64,000 nt of DNA from Arsenicicoccus dermatophilus. Its GTDB lineage: Bacteria > Actinomycetota > Actinomycetes > Actinomycetales > Dermatophilaceae. The DNA lies in NCBI RefSeq assembly GCF_022568795.1, contig NZ_JAKZHU010000001.1, positions 1,054,001 to 1,118,000 of the forward strand, given 5' to 3'. Below the pieces are notes generated by a model. It saw nothing but the letters and a program-made list of their open reading frames with translations. It was not told where the DNA came from and did no database searches. Positions 25,263 through 37,142 of this stretch are shown here, piece by piece. Numbering within the stretch: the stretch's first letter is position 1; every line of letters starts with the position of its first letter. Made by a program: the position numbers and the translations under genes.

Positions 25263-25700
25263 ATGAGCAACCCGAGCTACTTCGAGGGGCCGACCACCCA
25301 GCAGTTCCAGGGCGTCGGGTCCGAGCACGTCGACGTCTTGCCCGACGTCGAGCGTGGCCTCACCACCCAGGACCAGGCGACCGTCGACGCCCTGCGGCCC
25401 GGCACCGCGCTCCTCGTCGTGCTGCGCGGGCCCAACACCGGTGCCCGCTTCCTGCTGGATGCCGACGAGGTGAGCGCCGGACGCCACCCCGACAGCGACA
25501 TCTTCCTCGACGACGTCACCGTCTCCCGGCGCCACGCGGTCTTCGTGCGCGTGGGTGACACCTTCGAGGTCCGCGACGCCGGCTCGCTGAACGGCACCTA
25601 CGTCAACCGCGAGCGCAGCGACGCCGGCCGTCTCCAGGCCGGCGACGAGGTGCAGATCGGCAAGTTCCGGCTGGTGTTCTACGCCCCGTCCTCTCACTGA
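25263..25700 (+). CDS. garA: FHA domain protein (GarA/OdhI type metabolic regulator)
   Basis: A 145-residue protein. The N-terminal tail has GPTTQQFQ, where adjacent Thr11-Thr12 match the kinase-phosphorylated Thr pair of GarA and OdhI. The FHA domain covers about residues 50-140 with AGRHPDSDIFL, VSRRHAVF and GSLNGTYVN, the phosphothreonine-binding residues. In actinobacteria the unphosphorylated form inhibits 2-oxoglutarate dehydrogenase and steers glutamate metabolism; phosphorylation makes it bind itself and releases the target. Position after gcvH equals Rv1827. Confidence 0.92.
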   Translation: MSNPSYFEGPTTQQFQGVGSEHVDVLPDVERGLTTQDQATVDALRPGTALLVVLRGPNTGARFLLDADEVSAGRHPDSDIFLDDVTVSRRHAVFVRVGDTFEVRDAGSLNGTYVNRERSDAGRLQAGDEVQIGKFRLVFYAPSSH

Positions 25701-26398
25701 TGGGGTCGGACGCCCAGCCTACGCGGACGCTCACCATCGGGGCGGTCGTCGCCGAGCTGGCGGACGACTTCCCGGACCTGACCATCAGCAAGGTTCGCTT
25801 CCTCGAGTCCAAGGGTCTGGTCGCACCGGAGCGGCGGCCGTCGGGCTATCGCGTCTTCCAGCCGGACGACGTGGAGCGGTTGCGCTACGTCCTCACGGCG
25901 CAGCGCGACCGCTTCTGGCCTCTGGAGGTCATCAAGGACGCGCTCGACGCGATGGACCGTGGGCTGACGCCGCCCGGAGCGGGGGAGGGCGGTCTGCCCA
26001 CGGTCCCCGTCCCCGCGGGTGGCGAGCTCGACCCGCTGGTCGCTCCCGGCGGCCCCGGCATGCGGCTCAACGCGCGCGAGCTGTGCCGGGCCGCCGACAT
26101 CACCCAGGCGAACCTGGACGACCTGATTGGCTACGGGCTGGTGCGGGCGACCTCCCCCGGCCTGTATGACGAGAACGACCTCGCCGTCGCCCGGGCCGCG
26201 GGCCGCCTGGCGACATACGGGCTGGAGGCGCGGCACCTGAGGTCCTTCCGCACCGCCGCGGACCGGGAGGTCGCCCTCGTGGAGCAGGTCCGGGGACCGT
26301 CGTCGCGACGGGGGGCGGAGGAGGATCCCACCGCCGTGATCCTCGGTGCGTGCCTGTCCCTGCACGCCGCGCTGGTGCGGGGCGGCTTGTCCTACTGA
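25700..26398 (+). CDS. ftsR: MerR family regulator (FtsR / Rv1828 type)
   Basis: A 232-residue DNA-binding protein. The N-terminal HTH reads LTIGAVVAELADDFPDLTISKVRFLESKGLV, then RRPSGYRVFQPDDVERLRYVL, the MerR wing and helix. The C-terminal part (about 115-232) has a second winged-helix-like stretch (LNARELCRAADITQANLDDLIGYGLV). Corynebacterium FtsR (Rv1828 orthologue) activates ftsZ. The ATG overlaps the garA stop (TGATG). Confidence 0.88.
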   Translation: MGSDAQPTRTLTIGAVVAELADDFPDLTISKVRFLESKGLVAPERRPSGYRVFQPDDVERLRYVLTAQRDRFWPLEVIKDALDAMDRGLTPPGAGEGGLPTVPVPAGGELDPLVAPGGPGMRLNARELCRAADITQANLDDLIGYGLVRATSPGLYDENDLAVARAAGRLATYGLEARHLRSFRTAADREVALVEQVRGPSSRRGAEEDPTAVILGACLSLHAALVRGGLSY

Positions 26399-26414
26399 GT
26401 CCAGGTCCGGACGG

Positions 26415-26420
26415 TACGGT
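26415..26420 (+). promoter_or_regulatory. -10 box TACGGT, leaderless promoter of the bifunctional nuclease gene
   Basis: TACGGT ends 6 bases before GTG 26427; there is no ribosome binding site. Confidence 0.5.
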
Positions 26421-26426
26421 GGCCGG

Positions 26427-26961
26427 GTGAAGCCGCTAGAGGTGCTCGGGGTCCGGGTCGAGATGCCGACCAACAAGCCCATCGTGCTGCTCAAGGAGAC
26501 CGGGGGGGCGATACCTGCCGATCTGGATCGGCGCCGCCGAGGCCAGCGCCATCGCCTACGCCCAGCAGGGGGTCGAGCCGCCCCGCCCCCTCACCCACGA
26601 CCTGTTCGTGAGCACCATCGGCGCGCTGGGGCGCACCCTGAGCCGGGTGGTCATCGCCTCCCTGCAGGACAGCTACTTCCACGCGACCCTGGTCTTCGAC
26701 GACGGTACCGAGGTCGACGCCCGGTCCTCCGACGCGATCGCGCTGGCCCTGCGGGCCGGCGCCGAGGTGGTGACCACCGAGGCGCTGCTCGCCGACGCTG
26801 GGGTGCTCCTCTCCGAGGAGGAGGACGGCGACGACCAGGGCGGCGAGGGCGCGCAGGGGCGCGCGGAGGAAGAGCTGGAGCGCTTCCGGGAGTTCCTGGA
26901 CCACGTGAGCGCGGAGGACTTCGAGGGGCTGGAAGGCGAGGGCCCGCGCGAGGCGCTCTGA
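26427..26961 (+). pseudogene. Bifunctional nuclease (DUF151) with a +1 frameshift in a G7 run
   Basis: The first 27 codons (VKPLEVLGVRVEMPTNKP then IVLLKETGG) and the rest (RYLPIWIGAAEASAIAYAQQ, HDLFVSTIGALG, IASLQDSYFHATLVFDDG, DARSSDAIALALR) are the two parts of one DUF151 protein. They lie in different frames. Seven G at 26502-26508 replace the six needed to read ETGGRYLPIW. Total length is 178 codons plus one base. Family members degrade RNA/DNA in vitro. Position equals Rv1829. Whether the extra G is real or a sequencing error cannot be told here. Confidence 0.85.
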
Positions 26962-27106
26962 CCGTCGTCCGGCGCGCCGGGACGCCCGAAAGGGTGGATC
27001 AACCGGGCGTCCGAGTTGTCCGGCACCGTCCGATGATGTCCGATCCCCACGCGGAGGCGCTGGTCAGGGCGCCAGCGACACGCCTGCCGCAGGGAGGCCG
27101 CGGTGA

Positions 27107-27135
27107 TTGACGACCCACTGACCGGGCCGTACCGT
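27107..27135 (+). promoter_or_regulatory. Sigma70-like promoter TTGACG-17-TACCGT
   Basis: TTGACG at 27107-27112 and TACCGT at 27130-27135 are separated by 17 bases, the clearest housekeeping promoter in the window. It would give a leader of about 65 bases for the MerR gene at 27209. Confidence 0.7.
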
Positions 27136-27208
27136 CGAGACGACGTTCGGCCCGGACCCGCGATCCTCGCGGTGCCCCTCCAGGGCCGCGGAGCGCGAGG
27201 GAGGGATC

Positions 27209-27820
27209 GTGGGCCCGGAGCACATCGACAGGCTCGTCGATCCGGTGGTGCCCAGAACCCGTCCTGCGCAGGGTCTGCTCTTCGACGACGATCTGCCCGA
27301 CCTGTCCGACGACGTCGGGTATCGCGGTCCCACCGCCTGCAAGGCCGCCGGCATCACCTATCGCCAGCTCGACTACTGGGCCCGCACCGGTCTCGTCGAG
27401 CCCTCCGTGCGAGGCGCGACGGGCTCCGGGACCCAGCGGTTGTACGGCTTCCGCGACATCCTCGTGCTCAAGGTGGTCAAGCGACTGCTCGACACCGGGG
27501 TCTCGCTCCAGCAGATCCGGGTCGCTATCGACACCCTGCGCGAGCGCGGCGTGGAGGACCTGGCGCAGATCACCTTGATGAGCGACGGCGCCTCGGTCTA
27601 CGAGTGCACCTCGGCCGATGAGGTCATCGACCTGGTCCAGGGCGGGCAGGGCGTCTTCGGGATCGCGGTGGGCCGGGTCTGGCGCGAGATCGAGGGCGAG
27701 CTCGCGGCGCTGCCGTCGGAGCGCTACGAGGACGAGGACGTCGAGAGGACGACCGCCGAGGTCAAGCCCTTCCCGGGCGACGAGCTCGGCGCCCGCCGCC
27801 GTGCCCGTCACGCCGGCTGA
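27209..27820 (+). CDS. MerR family regulator (Rv1830 type)
   Basis: A 203-residue regulator. The HTH is YRGPTACKAAGITYRQLDYWARTGLVEPSVR followed by GTQRLYGFRDILVLKVVKRLLDTGVSLQQI. The middle holds ITLMSDGASVYECTSADEVIDLVQGGQGVFGIAVG, a conserved non-metal segment of the Rv1830 group, so a metal-sensing role is unlikely. GAGGGAGGG at 27197-27205 supports the GTG at 27209. It has its own promoter and sits between the nuclease gene and the gcvP riboswitch. Confidence 0.9.
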   Translation: MGPEHIDRLVDPVVPRTRPAQGLLFDDDLPDLSDDVGYRGPTACKAAGITYRQLDYWARTGLVEPSVRGATGSGTQRLYGFRDILVLKVVKRLLDTGVSLQQIRVAIDTLRERGVEDLAQITLMSDGASVYECTSADEVIDLVQGGQGVFGIAVGRVWREIEGELAALPSERYEDEDVERTTAEVKPFPGDELGARRRARHAG

Positions 27821-27929
27821 GGGACATCCCGGGCGCCCGCGCGGTCGACGATGCCGCAGGGCCGCACCGGCATACACCTGCGACGGCCTGGCCCCGCCCC
27901 TGGCCGGACCAGGCGTCCTCGGCCCCTGC

Positions 27930-27935
27930 TAGGGT
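27930..27935 (+). promoter_or_regulatory. -10 box TAGGGT upstream of the glycine riboswitch
   Basis: TAGGGT fits TANNNT and would start transcription around 27942, just before the riboswitch. No convincing -35 is visible. Confidence 0.45.
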
Positions 27936-27949
27936 TTGGCCTGCTGATC

Positions 27950-28085
27950 ACCTCACGTGGGAGAGCTCCCGCGACGTGAGGTCGTCCCGGTCGCAATGCC
28001 GCGGGGGACCGACCGTCGGCAGGACGCCGAAGGGGCAACATCCCCGTAACCTCTCAGGCACCCGGACCACGTGGGCAGGCACCTT
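27950..28085 (+). ncRNA. Glycine riboswitch (single aptamer) controlling gcvP
   Basis: The signature elements occur in order: GGAGAG at 27960-27965, CGCCGAAGGGGCAA at 28025-28038, CTCTCAGGCA at 28051-28060 and CGGAC at 28063-28067. GAGAG pairs with CTCTC to close the aptamer. It lies about 90 bases upstream of gcvP; in this family glycine binding turns on expression of glycine cleavage genes. I see only one convincing aptamer; a second GCCGA near 28105 lacks the partner strands. The remaining leader to 28172 is GC-rich and probably holds the expression platform. Confidence 0.88.
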
Positions 28086-28172
28086 GGAGGCGCGGTCCCG
28101 CCTGCGCCGACTGGAGGGGGCGGTCCGTCGCGTCGACGGCCGTTCGCCATCGTCTGCCACGAGGAGCTCGCC

Positions 28173-31042
<2,870 letters not shown>

Positions 31043-31054
<12 letters not shown>

Positions 31055-31080
31055 CGACCAGCGCGAGGACCCGAGGGAGG
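31043..31080 (+). repeat. 38-bp direct repeat, first copy (end of gcvP)
   Basis: Identical to 31123-31160. It includes the last codons and stop of gcvP (TTCGAGGACTGA). Confidence 0.9.
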
Positions 31081-31122
31081 AACGACCGAGGCCCGCAGCG
31101 CCGAGGAGGTCCGACCGTCGGG

Positions 31123-31160
31123 TTCGAGGACTGACGACCAGCGCGAGGACCCGAGGGAGG
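31123..31160 (+). repeat. 38-bp direct repeat, second copy
   Basis: Exact copy of 31043-31080, 80 bases downstream, so the tail of gcvP with its stop codon is duplicated. The spacer also contains repeated GAGGTCCGACCG-like words. Confidence 0.9.
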
Positions 31161-31175
31161 TCCGACCGAGGGTCT

Positions 31176-31205
31176 GGGGCCGGCCACCGTGAGGTGGTCG
31201 GCCCC
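31176..31205 (+). terminator. Hairpin terminator after gcvP
   Basis: A 13-bp stem with one wobble (arms 31176-31188 and 31193-31205) and GTGA loop, located beyond the direct repeat. Confidence 0.75.
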
Positions 31206-31292
31206 GCCGTCGTTCAGAGGTCGTCGAGCGTGCTGGCGTGGGCGCGGCGAAATCGCCTGGCGGGCGGCCGGTCCGGTCGCCATACTGCCTGC

Positions 31293-32463
31293 ATGCCGTC
31301 GATCTGGCCGATGCGCCGTGGGGAGCTGCTGCTGCGCGATGCCACCCCCGAGGACGTCGAGCAGCTCCTGACGTGGCGCAACGACCCGGACGTGAACCCC
31401 TGGATGATGCGGACGCAGGTGGATCCGGAGGAGTTCCGGCGCGGTTGGGCGCCGGTGGCGGGCAGCGACCGGGACCACTCGTGCGTCGTCGACGTCGACG
31501 GGGCGGCCCGTGGCGATGGGCTTCCTGGAGATCGACGGGGCCGGACAGCATCCGCAGACGCCACGCGACGTGGAGGCCTTGCTGGGCTATCTCGTCGAGC
31601 CTCGGTGGCAGGGGCGGGGCATCGCGTCGGAGCTGGCCGCGGGGCTGGTCGAGGCGGCTTTCGACCGGCTGGGGTTGCGCCGGGTCCGGGCGTGCTGCAA
31701 CCGGGACAACCCGCCGTCCGCGCGGGTGCTGGAGAAGGCCGGTCTGCGCCGCGAGGAGCACACGGTCGCCGACTGCTGGCACGCGGAGCGGGGGTGGGTC
31801 GACGGCTATGGCTACGGGTTGCTCGCCACCGAGTGGCGTGGGGAGGTCACCGGTCTGCCCGAGCTGCGCGACTCGAGCGCCCGGGTGCTGCCCCGGCGGC
31901 CGTTGCCAGCGCCTGTGGCCGGTCTGGGGCTGCGGCGCACGGAGCGGTTGGAGCTCGGCCCGGCCCGTGAGCAGGATGTCGTCGAGATCCTGGCCTGGCG
32001 CAACCTGCCGCAGGTGGGGGAGTGGCTGCTGGAGCCGACGACCGACGAGGCGGCCCTGCGCAGGCGGCTCTTCGACCCGGGGCCGGGGGAGCACCGGTTC
32101 GTGGCCCGGCTGGACGGCCGGGCGGTCGGGCTCGGGTTCGTGATCCGCGGGGATGCTCCGGGGCAGCCGGGCGGGCCGGTCCAGGGCATGGAGGCGGAGA
32201 TCGGCTACTGCCTCGACCCGGCGGTCTCGGGCGTCGGTCTGGGCCGGGAGATCGCTTGTGCCGCACTTGATCTCGCGTTCGGCGAGCTCGGGGTGCGGCG
32301 GGCCCGCGCGGGTCTGTACGCCGACAACGTCCCCTCGGCGCGGCTGATGGCAGGGATGGGCATGCGCCGGGAGCAGCACGGCGTCCTGGACTCCTGGCAT
32401 CCACGGCACGGGTGGGTGGACGGTGCGTCGTACGCGATCCTCGCGCCGGAGTGGCGCGCCTGA
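31293..32463 (+). pseudogene. Protein with two GNAT acetyltransferase domains, +1 frameshift in the first
   Basis: Two RimJ/RimL-like GNAT domains in tandem. Domain 1 starts MRRGELLLRDATPEDVEQLLTWRNDPDV, then after the frame change VAMGFLEIDG, WQGRGIASELAAGLVEAAF (acetyl-CoA loop) and NPPSARVLEKAGLRREEH. Domain 2 repeats the plan: LELGPAREQDVVEILAWRNLPQV, GVGLGREIACAALDLAF, NVPSARLMAGMGMRREQH. Four G at 31500-31503 replace three needed for DGRPVAMGF. CATACT 6 bases before the ATG may be a -10 box. Substrates unknown. Confidence 0.85.
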
Positions 32464-32465
32464 GC

Positions 32466-35400
32466 TCAGAGGACGTCGGCCGTCGTGACCACCTCCAGCG
32501 TGGAGCCGCGCTGCCCGCGGGCCAGCTGGACCTGGGCGGGGATGCGCTGGCGGAGCTCGGCGACGTGGCTGATGATGCCGACGCTGCGGCCGCCCTCGCG
32601 CAGCCCGTCGAGCACCTCCATGACCTGCTCCAGGGCGGTCCCGTCCAGGGTGCCGAAACCTTCGTCGACGAAGAGCGTGTCAAGGTCGATGCCGCCGGCC
32701 TCGGCGCGGACGGCGTCCCCGAGCCCGAGCGCGAGGGCGAGGGAGGCCATGAAGGTCTCGCCGCCGGAGAGGGTGGCGGTGTCGCGGGCCTTGCCGCTCC
32801 ATGCGTCGACGACCTGCAGCCCGAGGCCGCTGCGGGCGCCCCTGGCGGCGAGTGCGTCGGAGTGCCGCAGCTCGTACCGCCCGTCGGTCATCCGCCGCAG
32901 CCGCTCGTTGGCGAGGACGACGACCTCCTCCAGGCGCGCAGCGAGGACATAGGTGGGCAGGCTCATCCGTCGGGCGTTGTTGCTGCCGGTGCCGGCCACG
33001 GTGTCGGCGACCTCACGGATCACCTCCGCCTGGTGCACCCTGGGGCCCAGGTCGGCGAGCGTGTCTCGCACCGAGCGGCTGTGCCCGGTCAGGGCCGCCA
33101 CCGCCTGGCGGCCGACGCCGGCTTCCTCCGCCGCACGGCGCGCGACCGCCCGCGCCTCGGCGAGGGTGCGGGACAGAGCCTCGAGGTCCGGCTCGGGGAG
33201 CCGAGCAGCCTCGACGACCTCCGGGTCGTCCAGGACGAGCGTGGCCTCGTGGAGCGCGCGGTCGTGGCGGGCGATCTCGTCCTGGAGCTCGCGGCGCCGC
33301 TCAGGTGGCAGCACCGCTGCCCGCACGGCATCGGCGTCGGCGAAGTCGCTGTCCGCCAGTCGTTCTCGCAGGATCGCTCGCGCGTCGACCAGTTCGGCGT
33401 CGGCCCGGGCGGCCGCGGCGGTGCGATCGCTCAGCCGGTCCAGGGCACGCTGAGCCGTCACGACGGCGGCGAGGGCCGGGCGCAGCTGGGCGTCGGCGGG
33501 GGGATCGGTGCGTGGCCCGGTGGGGGAGTCGTCCAGCCCCAGCGGAGGCATGCCGATCAGCTCGTCGAGCAGCCGCCAGGCGTCGACCCGCTCGCTCTCG
33601 GCCCGACCGCGGTGCAGGTCCACCCCTGACCGGGCCGCGGCGAGCGCCGCCGTGGTCCGGGTGACCGACTCCTGGTGGCGGGCGACCGCAGCCTCCTGGG
33701 CCTGCAGCGCGGACGTGGCCTGCGCGAGGCCTGTGGCTGCGGTCTGCGCGGTGTCGTGGTCCCGGCGGGCGGTCTCGAGCCGGGCGTCGACGTCGGCCGC
33801 GTCGCAGACCCCGAGCGCGGTCAGCCTGGTGGCGAGCTCCTCGGCGCGCGTCTGCCGGGTGGCGCGAGCGGCCTCCAGGGCCGCGGCCGCCGCGGTCTCC
33901 GCGGTCCGCCGCGACGCGAGCTCGTGCTCGGCCTCCTCGATCTGCTCGGGCGGGACGAGGTCGCCGTTCCCGGCGGCCGCCGGTGCGGGGTGCTGTGCCG
34001 AGCCGCAGACCGGGCAGGGCTGCCCGGGCTGCAGGGTGCGGGCGAGCTCGGCGGCGAGGCCGGCAGCGCGCCGGGCGTGCAGGTCGACCAGGGTCTGCTG
34101 GGCGTTCTCCCGCTCCGCCGTGACCTCGACCAGGCGCGACCGCGTCTGGTCGACCCGCAGGTCGTCCGACGCCAGCGCCACGGTCCGCGCGGCGGCGTCC
34201 TGCAGCGCCTCCACCCGGGCGCGCAGCACCGGCTCGGACCGCGCCGTGTCGGTCAGGTCGGTCAGGGTGGCCCGCAGGGCGTGCACCTGGTCCTCGGCCG
34301 TGGTCAAAGACTCCTGCGCCTGCTCCACCGCTGCCTCGGCGGCGCGGACGGCAGCGACGCTCTGCGCGGACTCCCCGGCCGCCGCGCGGGCTCGGGTCAC
34401 CTGTGCTCCCAGGCGGGTGGCGACCTCGGCGGCCTGGTCGAGCTCCTCCCGGGTCGTCGCCACGTGCTCCGGATCCGGGACCGTCGCCTGGTCGGCAGGC
34501 CCGGTGGGCACGTCCAGTCGGCCGGCCAACCCGGGCGGGAGGTCGGCGACGGTCTGTGCCAGGGCCGACCCGGCGTCCGCCAGGTCCTGCTCGCGGCGCG
34601 TGACCGCGGTCACGTGCGGCAGGAGCTCGGCGGCAGCGGCGGCCGACGCCACCCGGTCGCGGTCCCGGGCCATCTCGTCGGACCGTGCCTCCAGCGCGGC
34701 GAGGACCTGGGCTGCGCGGATCCCCTTGGTGCGGGCGGCGGCTGTGCGCCGCCCGGCCTCGTCCGCCGCGGCAGCCTGCTGCTGCCGGCGGTCGGTCTGC
34801 GCAGCCGTCGTCGCGAGCCCCTCCGCGAGGACGGCCGCGTCCCGCTGCAACCGCACGAGCGCCTCCTCCAGCGCCGCGGGGTCGGTCATCTCCGGGTCGA
34901 GCAGCCGCAGCGCCGGGGAGGAGGGACCCGGGTGGGGAGACGACTCCACCCCTGGCCGGGGCGCTGCGTCGGGTCCGGTGTCGGGCCCGTCCGGGTCGTC
35001 CTGGACCGGGTCGTCCTGGACCGGGTGGTCGTGGCCCGCCTCGTCGTGGTCTCCGGCGTCCTGGCCCGCGGCGGCGCGGGCCAGGACGCCGTTCCCTGCG
35101 GTCCCGAGGGCGTCGGCCAGATCGGTGCCGGTCCGGTCCGGCCGTGCGCCACCGCCGACGGCGAGCGGATCGTCCCCGTGGCCGGCGGGCGCCACCTGCA
35201 GCAGCGCGTCCGCCGCGTCGTTGACGCGGGTGAGGTGGGTGGACAGGGCGATCCGCGCCTGCCTGACGTCGGCCTCGGCATCCCGGCGGCGCGCCTCCAG
35301 CCAGCGCTGCAGCGCCTCGAACCGGCCGGTGTCGAACAACCGCTGCAGGATCGCCGCCCGGTCGTCGGTGCCGGCTCGCAGGAACCGTGCGAAGTCGCCC

Positions 35401-35873
35401 TGCGGCAGCAGGACCACGGTGGCGAACTGGTCCAGACCGAGGCCGAGCACCTCACGGACGATGCCGCCCACCTCGTCGGCGCGTCCCGATCCGCGGTCGG
35501 CCCAGGATCCGTCGACGAGCTCGGTCATCACCACCTTGTGCTGCTGCCGGGTCGTGCCCGAGCCCCGCTTCTTGGGCCGCTCGAACTCCGGTGACCGCTC
35601 GATCCGGAAACGCCGGCCCGCCGCCGACCACTCCAGCTCGACGAGCGGCGTGGCCTGCGGATCGGCGTGGTCCGAGCGCAGGGCCCCCTTGGGGCGAGCA
35701 CCGGGGACGTCGCCGTACAACGCGAAGCAGACCGCGTCCAGCAACGAGGTCTTGCCCGCCCCCGTGGGTCCGTTGATCAGGAACAGCCCGCTCTCGCCGA
35801 GCGTGTCCAGGTCGACCTCGACGGTGCCGGCGAAGGGGCCGAAGGCCGTGACCCGCAGGTGGTGGAGCCTCAT
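32466..35873 (-). CDS. sbcC: DNA repair exonuclease subunit SbcC (Rad50-like ATPase)
   Basis: A 1135-residue SMC-like protein. The Walker A region is FLINGPTGAGKTSLLDAVCFALYGD. Long Ala/Glu/Arg-rich coiled coils flank the zinc-hook motif QPCPVCGSAQHP in the middle. The C-terminal head has the ABC signature LSGGETFMASLALALG and Walker B TLFVDEGFGTLDG. With SbcD it opens and cuts hairpin and protein-blocked DNA ends. The ATG overlaps the sbcD stop (TGATG). Confidence 0.96.
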   Translation of the reverse strand: MRLHHLRVTAFGPFAGTVEVDLDTLGESGLFLINGPTGAGKTSLLDAVCFALYGDVPGARPKGALRSDHADPQATPLVELEWSAAGRRFRIERSPEFERPKKRGSGTTRQQHKVVMTELVDGSWADRGSGRADEVGGIVREVLGLGLDQFATVVLLPQGDFARFLRAGTDDRAAILQRLFDTGRFEALQRWLEARRRDAEADVRQARIALSTHLTRVNDAADALLQVAPAGHGDDPLAVGGGARPDRTGTDLADALGTAGNGVLARAAAGQDAGDHDEAGHDHPVQDDPVQDDPDGPDTGPDAAPRPGVESSPHPGPSSPALRLLDPEMTDPAALEEALVRLQRDAAVLAEGLATTAAQTDRRQQQAAAADEAGRRTAAARTKGIRAAQVLAALEARSDEMARDRDRVASAAAAAELLPHVTAVTRREQDLADAGSALAQTVADLPPGLAGRLDVPTGPADQATVPDPEHVATTREELDQAAEVATRLGAQVTRARAAAGESAQSVAAVRAAEAAVEQAQESLTTAEDQVHALRATLTDLTDTARSEPVLRARVEALQDAAARTVALASDDLRVDQTRSRLVEVTAERENAQQTLVDLHARRAAGLAAELARTLQPGQPCPVCGSAQHPAPAAAGNGDLVPPEQIEEAEHELASRRTAETAAAAALEAARATRQTRAEELATRLTALGVCDAADVDARLETARRDHDTAQTAATGLAQATSALQAQEAAVARHQESVTRTTAALAAARSGVDLHRGRAESERVDAWRLLDELIGMPPLGLDDSPTGPRTDPPADAQLRPALAAVVTAQRALDRLSDRTAAAARADAELVDARAILRERLADSDFADADAVRAAVLPPERRRELQDEIARHDRALHEATLVLDDPEVVEAARLPEPDLEALSRTLAEARAVARRAAEEAGVGRQAVAALTGHSRSVRDTLADLGPRVHQAEVIREVADTVAGTGSNNARRMSLPTYVLAARLEEVVVLANERLRRMTDGRYELRHSDALAARGARSGLGLQVVDAWSGKARDTATLSGGETFMASLALALGLGDAVRAEAGGIDLDTLFVDEGFGTLDGTALEQVMEVLDGLREGGRSVGIISHVAELRQRIPAQVQLARGQRGSTLEVVTTADVL

Positions 35874-37033
35874 CGGGCGCCCTCGCCGCTCGCCGCGACC
35901 CGCACGGCCTCCAGGGCCTCACGGACCACGGCCTGCTCCTGCGCGGAGGGTGCGGCCCCGGCCCGCACGTGCTCCAGGAAGCCGGCCACGAGCTGCTGGT
36001 CGTCGCCGACGCGCACCCGGGCGGCATAGCTCCGGCGCTCCCGCGGCTCGCCGCCCTGGGGGTCGAACTGCAGGGACAGCGTGTGGGGGAAACGTGCCCG
36101 CACCTTGTCGATGGCGTCCAGGGGCCGGACCGGGTCGGTCAGGATCACCTGGCAGTAGGCCCGCTCCGCAGCGCGGTGGGCGGGGTCGGCGAGGAGCTGG
36201 TCGAGCCGGCCGCGCAGGATCGCGAGCGGGGTGTGCACGGGCGCATCCACCGCCTCGACCCGGACCTGCCCGCGCCGGACGTCTCCCAGGTCGACCAACC
36301 AGGCGGACTTGGTGTGCCGCGCCTCGGAGAAGCTCATCGCGATCGGAGACCCCGAGTAGCGCACGTGCTCGGCGAGCGCCTGACGCCCGTGCAGGTGGCC
36401 CAGCCCGACGTAGTCCGCGTCGGCATACAACGACATGGGCACGTCCCCCACGCCGCCGACGGAGATGTCCCGCTCGCTGTCGCTGCTCTCGCCGCCGGTC
36501 ACGAAGGCGTGCGAGAGCACCACCACCGGCCCGGGGTGCCGCTCGGCGTCGCGGGTCACCCGCGCGAGCGCGGACGCCAGCACCCCGTGGTGGCTGCGCT
36601 CGACCGTCGGGCCGTCGCCCTGCAGCTCGGCGGCGACGACGGCGGGCTCGAGGTAGGGCAGCGCGTAGATCCTGGTGCCGCCCACCTCGATCGGGCGGTG
36701 CAGGTCGGCCACGGTGGTCCGCAGGTGCACGCCGGACTGCTCCATCAGCCGCCCGCCGAAGCCGAGCCGCACGGCCGAGTCGTGGTTGCCGCTGGCGAGG
36801 ACCACCTGGGCGCCGGCGTCGGTGAGGCGGGCCAGCGCGTCGGACAGCAGCGCCACGGTCTGCGGTGCCGGCAGCGCCCGGTCGTAGACGTCCCCGGCGA
36901 CGGCCACGACGTCCACGCCCTCGGAGCGCACCACGTCCACGAGGTGGTCGAGGTAGAGCTCCTGGGCAGGCAGCAGCCCCACCTGGTGGAAGGAACGCCC
37001 CAGGTGCCAGTCGGAGGTGTGCAGCATCCGCAT
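35870..37033 (-). CDS. sbcD: DNA repair exonuclease subunit SbcD (Mre11-like nuclease)
   Basis: A 387-residue metallophosphoesterase nuclease. Metal motifs: MLHTSDWHLGRSF, AVAGDVYDRALP, LASGNHDSAVRL, VVLSHAFVTGG and YVGLGHLHGRQ. The start MRMLHTSDWHLG at 37033 is chosen because TACTGT lies 7 bases upstream on the minus strand; the open frame extends 13 codons further. The C-terminal part binds SbcC. Confidence 0.95.
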   Translation of the reverse strand: MRMLHTSDWHLGRSFHQVGLLPAQELYLDHLVDVVRSEGVDVVAVAGDVYDRALPAPQTVALLSDALARLTDAGAQVVLASGNHDSAVRLGFGGRLMEQSGVHLRTTVADLHRPIEVGGTRIYALPYLEPAVVAAELQGDGPTVERSHHGVLASALARVTRDAERHPGPVVVLSHAFVTGGESSDSERDISVGGVGDVPMSLYADADYVGLGHLHGRQALAEHVRYSGSPIAMSFSEARHTKSAWLVDLGDVRRGQVRVEAVDAPVHTPLAILRGRLDQLLADPAHRAAERAYCQVILTDPVRPLDAIDKVRARFPHTLSLQFDPQGGEPRERRSYAARVRVGDDQQLVAGFLEHVRAGAAPSAQEQAVVREALEAVRVAASGEGAR

Positions 37034-37040
37034 GGCCCAC

Positions 37041-37046
37041 ACAGTA
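37041..37046 (-). promoter_or_regulatory. -10 box TACTGT, leaderless promoter of sbcDC
   Basis: On the minus strand TACTGT ends 7 bases before the ATG at 37033; no ribosome site is present. Confidence 0.5.
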
Positions 37047-37142
37047 GGAGCGGGCACCGACAGACCCCGCACCCGGACCCGGCGCGTCTGTCATCCGAGC
37101 AGGACGCGCCGGTAACCACCAGGGTGTAGTCCCCTGTCGGGC

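Noticed and set aside
28086-28172. A second glycine aptamer in tandem
   Set aside because: A GCCGACTGGAG-like piece is present, but the closing CTCTCAGG-type strand and spacing are absent.
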